64,000 nucleotides of DNA from Nigrospora sphaerica (taxonomy: Eukaryota; Ascomycota; Sordariomycetes; Amphisphaeriales; Apiosporaceae): contig JAGVVL010000001.1 in NCBI GenBank assembly GCA_018287875.1, positions 2,418,001-2,482,000 on the forward strand, given 5' to 3'. Within the stretch, counting starts at the first letter, position 1, and every line of letters begins with the position of its first letter. The notes under the pieces were generated by a model. It ran no database searches, was not told the DNA's origin, and saw only the letters and a program-made list of their open reading frames with translations. Shown here piece by piece: positions 44,451 through 53,067 of this stretch. Both the position numbers and the translations under genes were made by a program.

Positions 44451-45707
44451 TTACAGTTCCTCGTGGGCAGACGGTCCGCCGGGCTCTCCTTGACGTAGCA
44501 TGGACAGCAGCTCCTCGGCCCACGCCGCGTCGGGCGTCTTCCGGAGGATGCGGTCCACGTAAAACTCCCAGCACGTGTCGTCGAACTCTTGGCCGGCCGT
44601 CTCGCACTTCCACTCGGCCGTCTTGACCTGCGGCCGCCAGTCGCCCTTGGCGCCCACGTTGGCGTCGAGAAAGTTGTCGACGACGTGGCGGCCGACCTTG
44701 GCGCGCGCGGCCTCCCACTCGGGGCCCTCGGTCGCCAGGATGCGCAGGAGGTCCTCCATGCCCTTCTGCTCGACGAACTCGGCGCGGATCTTGTCGCTCT
44801 TGAGCAGCCGGCCCAGGACGGCCAGCGTCGCCCGCATCCACGTCGCCTCGTGCGCCGACTCAGTGCTGCCCGGCTCCGCCACCGGCCGGACCTGGCTGAA
44901 GAGCACCTCCTTGAGCGGTCGCGCCCGCGTGCCGCATTCCTGCGCCATCAGCGTGTCCCACGCCTTCTCGACGTCGCGGAGCGCCGGCGGGTTGTTTTGC
45001 AGCGCCGACGCCAGGATGGCCGCAGCCCAGTAGTCTTGCCGGGACGGGTAGGGCACCGTCTTGACCTCCTCGGCATCCCGCTTGGTGGCTAGGCAGAACA
45101 GCACCCGCAGGGCCTTGTCGTCCCCGGTGATCTGGCGCCCGTAGTACATGTCGTGCGCGTCATCCTCGAGGTCCTGCAGCGCGCCGTTCAGCGGGTGGTC
45201 TTCGCCCCAGCCGCCCGTCTCGCCGTGCTCCTTGAGGGTCTCGAGGGCGGTGAAGAAACTCGGGTTCTTGTGCTGGGGCTCCTTGACCAAGCCCACGGGT
45301 TCGTAGGCGGGAGCACCCGCCGGTATCCGCGGCTCGTCCTTGGCCAGCTCCGGCTCGACCACCATAACGGCCTGGTCCACGGGGAGGCCCTCGAGCGCAG
45401 CATCATCTCCCGGCATCGGCGTGTTCAGCCGCGCCTCCTTCTTGCCCGACCAGATGTTCATACGAACATGGAGACCCGGGGGCAGGTCCTGGTCGTCATG
45501 GACGGGCTGGAACTCTTCCGTGGGCGAGAACACCTTGGGATAGCATTCTGACGGATTGTCGGTATGACATATCAAGTCCCCCTCGGCCGATGGAGAGCCA
45601 GCGGCAGGAGGGGCGGACGGGACGGTCGCGAGCGACGAAACGACCAGTGACAAAAGAACGAAGACAAAAGCGAGGTGCCATAGGCCCCGAAAGTTGAATG
45701 TGGCCAT
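44451..45707 (-). CDS. sil1: SIL1, nucleotide exchange factor of ER Hsp70 (BiP)
   Basis: ER-lumenal protein that triggers ADP release from BiP/Kar2 during import and folding. Single exon, 418 aa. N-terminal signal peptide (about 1-27, hydrophobic LAFVFVLLSLVVSSLA). C-terminal HEEL (415-418) is a fungal ER-retrieval signal of the HDEL class. The early region has ICHTDNPSECYPKVFSP and then FQPVHDDQDLPPGLHVRMNIWSGKKEARL, the typical SIL1 start. The remainder is Armadillo-like helical repeats, including ALQDLEDDAHDMYYGRQI and RATLAVLGRLLKSDKIRAEF. The ATG at 45707 is the one that provides the signal peptide. It is transcribed divergently from the complex I subunit gene with about 810 bp between starts. 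A TGACGTG element upstream fits unfolded-protein-response control. Confidence 0.9.
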   Translation of the reverse strand: MATFNFRGLWHLAFVFVLLSLVVSSLATVPSAPPAAGSPSAEGDLICHTDNPSECYPKVFSPTEEFQPVHDDQDLPPGLHVRMNIWSGKKEARLNTPMPGDDAALEGLPVDQAVMVVEPELAKDEPRIPAGAPAYEPVGLVKEPQHKNPSFFTALETLKEHGETGGWGEDHPLNGALQDLEDDAHDMYYGRQITGDDKALRVLFCLATKRDAEEVKTVPYPSRQDYWAAAILASALQNNPPALRDVEKAWDTLMAQECGTRARPLKEVLFSQVRPVAEPGSTESAHEATWMRATLAVLGRLLKSDKIRAEFVEQKGMEDLLRILATEGPEWEAARAKVGRHVVDNFLDANVGAKGDWRPQVKTAEWKCETAGQEFDDTCWEFYVDRILRKTPDAAWAEELLSMLRQGEPGGPSAHEEL

Positions 45708-46520
45708 GATGGTCTAGATTGACATGTAAGGTGGCTACAGGCAATGAACGGGATGTCGTTGGTGAACCCCGCAAGGAATACTGTATATCCAGGTTTGCCC
45801 CGGCCTGGGTGAGTTGAGATGACGGGCTTTTGAATGCGTCGCCACTTAGGACAGGTTGCAAGTGGGAACAGGCCACGAAACCGCATGAACAGACCAGTCA
45901 TTCGTGGCCAGGCAGACATTGAATTTGCTCTAATCGTCTCGTTGACCAAGTGGACACGTCAAGGCCAACCTGGTTCAGAATATTCTAGATGGCGAACTCT
46001 TTGAAGCCATGGGAATTCAGGTGCGCAACGTTTCAACTTCGCATACTCGCTCGGTGCCCGTGGGTAAGTTATATGTACCCGAGAAGACGAGGTTGACGCT
46101 CCGCCTGGAAGCCGGCCGGGAGAGAAGGTAAGGTACCTCTCTTTCCAGTAACTGCAGCAATCGGGGCCCGTTGTTGCTGTGCATTGCGGCGCTAATGGGC
46201 AATGGGCGCCGTACCACGGGCAGCGCCCATTACATCGGTTTCTGGGGCCTGGAGCTCTCCAACTCTCTCTGTGAGCCACCCCAAGAATCCGAGCCAGAGC
46301 CACAGGCAGAGCCAACCCACCCCCACAGTGACTACCGGGGGCCCCTGATTGGCTGTTGGCGGGCACCTCCAAGCCCACCCGAAGCTTTGGCGGGCTTGCT
46401 CTCAATTCGACTTGGGACTTCCCATAACCCGTGACGACAGCATCGGTAGCCCTTCTCCCGCTCCCGCGACGACCACCCCCACCCCTCCCGGCCTCCTCCC
46501 GCTGAACCACTGCCTACACG
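45708..46520. other. Divergent promoter region, SIL1 / complex I subunit
   Basis: About 810 bp. Contains the possible UPR element. The right part (46440-46520) is the Pro-codon-rich leader of the complex I gene. Nothing else recognised. Confidence 0.5.
45955..45961 (-). promoter_or_regulatory. Possible UPR element TGACGTG upstream of SIL1
   Basis: TGACGTG on the minus strand, about 250 bp upstream of the SIL1 ATG. It matches the core bound by Hac1/XBP1-type bZIP factors (TGACGTG). A 7-mer can occur by chance; its position before an ER chaperone cofactor is what makes it worth noting. Confidence 0.35.
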
Positions 46521-47441
46521 ATGCAGGCCCTCGGACAGAGAGCGGCTTGCGTCGCGCGCCGCGCCACCGCCGCCACCGCCCGGCCCGTCCGCAACGCGCG
46601 CACCTACGCCTCGGGCCACGACCACCACCACGCCGGTCCCCAGGTCAATGAAGGCCTCGGCGTACGTTTGCCCCCTTCCTCCCGAGGGAAAGAGAGAGGG
46701 GGATAGAGAGTGTCTGAGCAAGACGGAGGGAAAGAGCTGGCGTTGGTAGCTAACGCCGTCCCGCAGACCGCCTTCTACGTCTTCGCCGGCGTGGTCCCGA
46801 CCTCGATGCTGTTCTACTCCATCTCGCGGCCGGGCGCCAACGGCGAGCCCTCGTCCATCAGCCAGTGGCTGCGCGGCTTTGAGGCCATGAACAAGGACTG
46901 GGAGACGATCAACGCCATGCGCACCGACGCCCTGGACCGGGCCGCCCACGACCGCCACCTGTTCACCCACTCCAACTCGCGCGCCGCCCAGGGTCCCACC
47001 GTCGTTCTGAAGGCCCCCGAGTACGTTTTGGTCTCCGTCCCCTTTGATTTTGGCCAGGGGTGGCGGCCATGGTGGCCCCCCTGAAGAGAGAGAGAGGGGG
47101 GGAGGGAGGGAGGGAGGGAGGGAGGGAGTCGGAGGGTTGGGGCGGTAGAAGCCGTTGAACCGGAACCCCCGCCCGAGGATAAAGACCTTTACCTCTCTCC
47201 AGGGGCCACGAACGGCCGTGGCACGGCTCGGTGGGCGGAAACATAATGAGGCTAATTTCTCTCTCTACGCAGACTTATCCACTCGGGCTCGCCCTGGAAC
47301 GTGCCCGCGGGCCACTACGCCAACCTGGACCACTTGACGGAGCACTACCGCCAGGAGCACCTCGCCGAGGAGGACCGCAAAGCGAAGAAGCTGGCGCAGA
47401 AGGCGGCCGCCGCCGCCAAGGCCGAGGGTGAGCAAGCATGA
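46521..47441 (+). CDS. Mitochondrial complex I accessory subunit (17.8 kDa/NUXM type), three exons
   Basis: Probable membrane-arm accessory subunit of NADH:ubiquinone oxidoreductase. Exons 46521-46661, 46767-47020, 47273-47441; 564 nt, 187 aa. The first 31 residues are Arg/Ala-rich with no acidic residue (MQALGQRAACVARRATAATA), a mitochondrial presequence. A His-rich stretch (GHDHHHAG) follows, then one hydrophobic span (TAFYVFAGVVPTSMLFYSIS, about 48-67). The matrix or intermembrane part has ISQWLRGFEAMNKDWE, NAMRTDALDRAAHDRHLF and HSGSPWNVPAGHYANLDHL. The protein ends in a Lys/Ala-rich helix. This order matches the Neurospora 17.8-kDa subunit and Yarrowia NUXM as I remember them; the assignment is from overall pattern, not from a catalytic motif. 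Intron 2 has a GGGA tandem tract. Confidence 0.72.
47095..47128. repeat. (GGGA)n tandem tract in intron
   Basis: About eight GGGA units inside intron 2 of the complex I subunit gene, preceded by a short GA tract. Purine-strand G-runs of three could form a G-quadruplex in the transcript. Confidence 0.85.
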
Positions 47442-48299
47442 GCGAAAACGCGGGGAGAAGGCGCCCGGGGCAAAGAAAGCCCGGGGCGTTTTTGGCATGC
47501 AAACTTGTACATCAATTCAGATCGGCACATAGACCCGGGGATTCAATGGCATCGCCCAAGAGGAATCTGCTCTTTTGTCATGTCTCTTGCCTTGCCTGCG
47601 CGGGAACCATGGTCTGTTTCTCCCTCTCTTTCCGCCGGCGGCGACGGTGCGTCAATGCCTTCGATGCCTTGACCTACCTAGTTCGCGGTGACCCGCCGGA
47701 CAGGATCGGGAACGGGGCACGCTGCTATCACGGCGTACAGTGTCTTGGTATCCTATTCCTCGGCGCCGACAGAGCATTGAGACATATCGTTCCTACGATG
47801 GGCGTTGATCAGCTGAAAAGATAGCCCATTTAAGCAAGTGAGTTGAGGGGAAGGGCAACCCCCTTCTATAATTCCGGCATGACCAAGCCACAGGCCAAGA
47901 TATACAATAGGCGCACCCCATAATCACTTGAGTCCTTAGGGAACGTGCGCAAAGCTGCGATATAATATACGAAAACCATGTGAACTATCCCTCGGGTTCC
48001 CAAGCCCATCAAATGGTGCGAGGGGCTCCCTGGGAAGTGTTCTGATACGAAGGAGAGAGCAACCGAGGGGAGAGAAACGTGGTCGCCGTCGAGGTCACAA
48101 GGAGCGCATAGATGAGTGGGTGAAACTGGCAAGAGGTATCATTTGGGTCAGAAACCGCGTCCCATGACTTGATTTGATTCATCTATCATGACGCAGTACG
48201 TGAGGTAGGAGCCTTTTTTTGATCTCCCCGCCGCTACCAAGCAGAAACCATTCCGTTCGCCATTTCCGTGAATGCAAGGACCCCCCATAAACGACAAGT
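47442..48299. other. Convergent 3' flanks, complex I subunit / RPS15
   Basis: About 860 bp between converging genes; 3' UTRs expected. No gene or RNA recognised. Confidence 0.5.
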
Positions 48300-49167
48300 T
48301 TACTTGAGAGGGATGAAACGAGAAGAGTGGGTGGCACCAATACCGGGACGACCGTGCTTGACGGGGCGGCTGCGAGCTTGTTAGCGAGGCGCCCTTGTTT
48401 CGGGGTCCGGCTCTGCGCGATGCGCGAGAAGGGCAAAACCCGCGCCGGGAGGAGGGGGGTTCTTCGTGTCCACGTACTATGAGATCGAGAATTCACCCAG
48501 GTAGTGGCCAACCATCTCAGGTCGGATCTCAACCTGGTTGAACTCCTTGCCGGAGTAGATACCGATGACGCTGCCAATCATCTCGGGCACGACAATCATG
48601 TCGCGCAGGTGCGTCTTGACCAGGTTGGGCTTCTCGTTGGGCTGAGCCTCCTGCTTCGCCTTACGGAGCTTCTTGATGAGGCCCATGGGCTTGCGCTTCA
48701 GGCCACGGTTGATCCGGCGGCGGGCACGGGCGTGGACGACATCGCGGAGCTGCTCGGAGTCGAGGTCCAGGAGACTGCAGGCCGAGTTAGTCCGACGGCT
48801 CGCACCACACGACGGGGGGAGGCCAGCGAAGGCGGCGAGGGGATGAAGGCGGGTCGGTCGGGCAAAGTGGTGTTGGGTTGGTGTGGTGATGCCATCATTC
48901 GGGGTTCACGTACGCATCAAGGTCGATGCCGCGGTAAGAGAACTTGCGGAACTGTCTCTTCTTCTTGAGCTCAGCGGCCTCCGCGGCGTTCTATATTGCC
49001 AGTCGCAAGTCAGCCCACAATCCTTATCATTCTTCTATCGCGCTCGCAACGGGTTGGGTCCAGATCGTCCGTCCGTCTGCGGGCGCACGCGCGCGGCGCT
49101 GCCGGCAGCGGGGGAAAACGAGGGCGAGGGCGAGGGCAGCAGCACGTACGTATTCGGAGTCAGCCAT
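48300..49167 (-). CDS. rps15: 40S ribosomal protein S15 (uS19), four exons
   Basis: Component of the 40S head near the decoding site. Exons 49167-49150, 48990-48914, 48774-48478, 48369-48300; 462 nt, 153 aa. Exon 1 codes for only six residues (MADSEY). The joined protein runs [21 protein letters not shown], then [20 protein letters not shown], the uS19 core [42 protein letters not shown] and the end SSRFIPLK. All three junctions keep the frame and restore conserved sequence. Introns of 159, 139 and 108 nt are longer than most here, as is common in fungal ribosomal protein genes. I looked for box C/D snoRNA signatures in introns 1 and 2 and did not find a convincing pair. Confidence 0.95.
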
Positions 49168-50454
49168 GGTTGCGGTGTCGTGGGTTGTCGAGGGATTCGC
49201 TGTTCGATGAGGCCGGTCGAAGAGCGAAATTCCAAGGGTTATTGATGGGTGTGTTTGGCTGGGGACGGAGATGGAGTTCAGGCTGGACGCTTTTTTCTCG
49301 CTCTCGTAGGGTTGTGGCAGGTGGGGCCCTGCTTTTAGCCCGTGCCTGCCCTTTTTGGTCGAGCGTCCCGAATTTCTGCCGGTGCTGCTCCTCTTACTGC
49401 TGCTGGGCGGCTCCATCTCCACTTAAAAGTTATGCCCCTCCAACACATGCATCCATCCATCCCTCCTGGATTCTATACAGGCTTCAGGGACATCAACTCA
49501 ACTGCTTTTCGTACGACTATGTAGGTACGGGACTCCTAAGGAAGGGCCGTTGATCTTCCAGTCATATTGCCCCACATCTGCTACTTTTCTGAACGGGAGG
49601 CGAATGGTAGCGCCGCTGCTCTAACGACTGCATTGATGGTAATTCTGCCGACAAAGCAACGCGGAGGCGCCAACACGGCCACAATTATGTAGCCTGGTGA
49701 TTACCTGTCCCTACATTCTGGATGTAAGCGTCATACAGAGGCCTGGCCGCTTAAATCACGTACACTCTTGGCCTGTACTTCCCCCTGAAGATTCAAACCC
49801 AGCAATGGCAACTATGGCTACGAGGTGGCCCTGACGATCTATTTACAACCCCCCTTTTTGTTTTTCTGAACTGCACGAGGCGAAGAGGGGGGATTGCGGC
49901 TAGACGCCGGACAGGCTACGGGTTACAGCCACCCAACAAACAGGCCTACATAACCGGGGTCGGTGTTACTGGGTAAGTAATCGTTAATTGGAGCGAATGC
50001 ATAGAACCCGTTTGTCCCGTCACGAGCCATTCTATCGTAAACCTATACTATACAGTCGTTACCAGCGTGGCAACCAACCCACGGCGCGACGCTGGCAACG
50101 GTGGAAGCGTCTCATTGCTCCCATTTCCCTGCATCCGTTGTGCCCTCCGTGAGATGACTGGTAGGAGACTTTTCTCTCCAAGCTCAACGGAAGACCTTGG
50201 GAATGCAAGCCGAACCATCTTGGAACTTTTGGGGAATAGGGTCGTCGCTGCCGCCGCTTACCCCGAAACGCCTGTCTCAAATATCAAAGCCGGGAAGCTA
50301 CTAGTAAAGATGGCCAATATGGAAGTAAGATGGATGCGGCAATGGCCTTGTTGAGGTAACGCAGGGGTCCCCTTCGTGGGGGTCAGCCAGATCCATGGAA
50401 AGCCGACGTCCTATGCCGTCGCCGTCGCCATTCAAGACCGTCAACCATGACCAG
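49168..50454. other. Intergenic, RPS15 promoter and zinc-finger 3' flank
   Basis: About 1.3 kb, no gene recognised. A CATCCATCCATCC run lies near 49449-49461. Confidence 0.5.
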
Positions 50455-53067
50455 CTAGCTGATGGCTTCCGGTACGTCTGTCTTCATATCCAGCAGTCTC
50501 CGTAATTCGGCGACCTCGCTGGTGAGGTGAGCGACCTTGTCCTCTTGCGTCTTCTCCGACTGCTCCAGCTCGTGTACGCGTCCGGATATCTCGCGCAGGT
50601 TTTGCTCCAGACTGTGAATGTAGGCCCAGATACCCTGGTCCGTCGCAAATATGTTGGCGCTCGTGCTGTCGCCACTGCCGCCGGTCTGGCTCGGCGCAGT
50701 CGATGGCTCGGTCTGCGACCCCCCGGCTACGCTGGGCGGTTGGCCCGAAGTCCCGGAAGAAGTGCCCTGCGGAGCAGTATCGGCTACATGAGGGGCGCCC
50801 TGGCCGGCCGGCACGTACCGAGCGTCATTGGCGGCGAAGCCGGGTGCTGCGAATCGTTGAGCAAGACATATTCCAGCAACGGGAAGGGAAGACCACAAAC
50901 CTTGGGAGGCCTGACTGTCCGGCTGGTGGCGACCGAAGTGCTGCTGTTGAAACTGCGTCGTCAGGCTGGGCGAACGTTGCCTGGTCACGTTGCCCTCGTG
51001 CGGCTGGAGAGCAGACGGGCTCAGCGGTTTGGGGCTCTCCGTCATGGCACTTTGCGCGTACATAGAGTTGCTAGCTCCACCCGCAGCCATGTTGGAGTTG
51101 GGCGCATGCGGCGCGTTGGCACTGCGCTCAACATTCGGCGCGAACAATCGACCTGTTGCAGACCCTGAAGAGGGGTATGTTTGTGAATATGGTGCGTAAC
51201 CCTCGGGGGCATCTTGATTACCTTGGACGTGCGGGCCCTTAGCACTCGACAAAACCAAATGACGGCGGTCTTCCTCTGTCATATCAGCATCATTGCCCGT
51301 TTCATAGACGACACCCGACATGGTCGTGTCGTCGCCCTCAAGGTGGCTGGTAAAGTCCTCCGACGTGTCAAAGCCGCCAATGCTCCCTCGGCGGCTCACG
51401 CACCCGCCAGGGCCCTTGCTGTGCCGCGCAAGCGCATCGCCACGCGCAAACTTGCGGTCACACTTCGGACATACATGCGGCTTCTCGCCAGTGTGCAGCT
51501 TGCTGTGGCGCTTGAGGTCGTGCAGCCGTCGGAAGCGCATTTGGCATGTCTGGCATATGTATGGCTTTTCTTGGCTGTGAGTCAACAGGTGACTTTTGAG
51601 ATTGTGGTGTCTAGTGAACTCCGTCTCGCAGTAGGGACACCTGTGTTTCTTAGAGTTGGGTGACCTGGGACCGCCTGGCACGTTCACCGTCATGGGCATG
51701 CTCATAGTACGCGCCGGGGGGGCCCCCATGGAGGATGAAGGGGGCATGAGACCCGGGTAGGACAAGGACGTAGGGTTCCCCTTGTCTTCCATCTGGGCCT
51801 GGGGCTGGGGCACGTAGGCAGCTCTGTCACCTCGCCCGTCTACTTCCATGGGAGCTGGGCTGCCCGTGACCTGAGCGCCGCCACTGGCGAGAGTAGCCAG
51901 AGTGGCCGCGCTCTGGGGGCTGACATTGTGACTCGACTCCGCGTCCTCGTGCGCTGGCAGGGGTGCTGGTTCCATGTGCTGTTGCTCCATATGTTGCGCA
52001 TCCGAGTTTGCATGCGCCTCATGGCTCACGGCCGTCTCGTGGGCCATGGGCTGCGCATCAACATTCATTGAATGTGAAGGGTCATGGCTCATGTGAGCCG
52101 GAACGGCGTTCATAGTCTGAGGTTCGTTGTTTATAGGGTGTGGATCGTGATGACTCATGGCGGCCGGATCATGGTCCATGGAATTGGGTTCGTTGCCCAT
52201 GGGAGCCGGTTCGTTGCCCATGGGAGCCGGTTCGTTGCCCATGTGAGGCTGTTCGTGATCCATGGGCGGCGGGTCGCTACCAATAGGATGCGAATCGTGG
52301 CTCAAGGGAGGCGGATCGTCACTCAAAGGTTGCGGGTCGTTGCTCAAAGGCGGCGGGTCGTTGCTCATAGAAGGCGACTCGTGGCTTATAGGAGGCTGGT
52401 CATGGCTCAAGGGCGCCGCTTCGTTATGCATGGGAGACGGATCGTCGCCCATGGGATGCGGGTCGTTGCCCATGGGAGGCGGGTCGTTGCCCATGGAAGG
52501 CTGGCCATCACCTGCGACGGGGGGGTCGGCATTCATGACGACGTCGTTGTTGACAGGCGCATCCGAGGCCATGGGCGCATCCGAGGCCATGGTCGCATCC
52601 GAGGCCATGGTCGCATCGTTGCCCAGGTGTGCGTCCCGGGTATGGGGCGCACCGGCGCCCTCGGGGGCGTCGTGCGGCCGGCTCATGCTCAGCGCGCCGC
52701 CGGCAGACAGCAGCTCCGACTGTACTCTGTAGGCAGGGTTCTCGGTGGCCCCCGAGACCTGAAGCCTGTACTCGTGTTCCTGCCTCCGCCGTTCGTCTTC
52801 CACGGCGGCGGCACCAGTCAAGGGCACGGGCGAGTGTCGCGAGGTCACACCGATCAGGCGGGCGGCCTTGGAGGGCGACAGATCAGAGCCCAGGTGGGAG
52901 GCGAGGGCGCGGGAGGGCGAGGTGGGTGTCGACTCGCGACGCGCCCGCTTCAGCGAGGCGGTAGCTCGGGTCGCGTCAGCCTGCAATGCCTCGATCGTGA
53001 TGGGATCGTGGAGGATTGCAGGCTGGGAGGGCGCTTCTGTCGCTATGGGGCCTTCCTCCGACGCCAT
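50455..53067 (-). CDS. C2H2 zinc-finger protein with heptapeptide repeats and coiled coil
   Basis: Probable DNA-binding regulator. The open frame is 870 codons; removing a likely 54-nt intron (50847-50900) leaves 852 aa. Start ATG 53067 (MASEEGPIATEAP). Residues 1-145 are helical and disordered with Ser/Thr-Pro sites. About 145-192 has six-residue repeats (DATMAS). About 193-342 has some 21 tandem seven-residue units of form [GSND][NHSD][DE]Pxx[MLI], for example GNDPPPM and SNDPQPL. Three fingers follow from C477: HRCPYCETEF...HLLTH, YICQTCQMRF...HSKLH and HVCPKCDRKF..., the last with an atypical HX4C end (HSKGPGGC). Finger linkers are SQEKPY and TGEKPH, typical of DNA binders. A Ser/Gln-rich region is followed by a C-terminal coiled coil (LEQNLREISGRVHELEQSEK, then LTSEVAELRRLL), suggesting dimerisation. 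I do not recognise a named orthologue. Confidence 0.85.
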   Translation of the reverse strand: MASEEGPIATEAPSQPAILHDPITIEALQADATRATASLKRARRESTPTSPSRALASHLGSDLSPSKAARLIGVTSRHSPVPLTGAAAVEDERRRQEHEYRLQVSGATENPAYRVQSELLSAGGALSMSRPHDAPEGAGAPHTRDAHLGNDATMASDATMASDAPMASDAPVNNDVVMNADPPVAGDGQPSMGNDPPPMGNDPHPMGDDPSPMHNEAAPLSHDQPPISHESPSMSNDPPPLSNDPQPLSDDPPPLSHDSHPIGSDPPPMDHEQPHMGNEPAPMGNEPAPMGNEPNSMDHDPAAMSHHDPHPINNEPQTMNAVPAHMSHDPSHSMNVDAQPMAHETAVSHEAHANSDAQHMEQQHMEPAPLPAHEDAESSHNVSPQSAATLATLASGGAQVTGSPAPMEVDGRGDRAAYVPQPQAQMEDKGNPTSLSYPGLMPPSSSMGAPPARTMSMPMTVNVPGGPRSPNSKKHRCPYCETEFTRHHNLKSHLLTHSQEKPYICQTCQMRFRRLHDLKRHSKLHTGEKPHVCPKCDRKFARGDALARHSKGPGGCVSRRGSIGGFDTSEDFTSHLEGDDTTMSGVVYETGNDADMTEEDRRHLVLSSAKGPHVQGNQDAPEGYAPYSQTYPSSGSATGRLFAPNVERSANAPHAPNSNMAAGGASNSMYAQSAMTESPKPLSPSALQPHEGNVTRQRSPSLTTQFQQQHFGRHQPDSQASQGLWSSLPVAGICLAQRFAAPGFAANDARYVPAGQGAPHVADTAPQGTSSGTSGQPPSVAGGSQTEPSTAPSQTGGSGDSTSANIFATDQGIWAYIHSLEQNLREISGRVHELEQSEKTQEDKVAHLTSEVAELRRLLDMKTDVPEAIS
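50847..50900 (-). other. Probable 54-nt stop-free intron in the zinc-finger gene
   Basis: Donor CAAG/GTTTGT, branch-like GCTCAAC, acceptor TTCGCAG/CACC. Length is a multiple of three with no stop, so the frame is open whether or not it is removed. Splicing joins SQAS-QAPGFAANDARY and deletes a hydrophobic 18-residue insert (LWSSLPVAGICLAQRF) out of keeping with the polar surroundings. Confidence 0.7.
52042..52491 (-). repeat. 21-bp coding minisatellite (about 21 units)
   Basis: Diverged tandem units of 21 bp encoding seven residues each, residues about 193-342 of the zinc-finger protein. The codon for the last residue is mostly ATG, and CCCATG plus GGCAACGAC-type steps recur. Some units are nearly identical (GNEPAPM twice in a row), others differ at several positions; two units carry one extra residue. 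Confidence 0.85.

Noticed and set aside
48775..49149. snoRNA inside RPS15 introns
   Set aside because: A TGATGG-like word is present in intron 2 but no matching box D or terminal stem was found.
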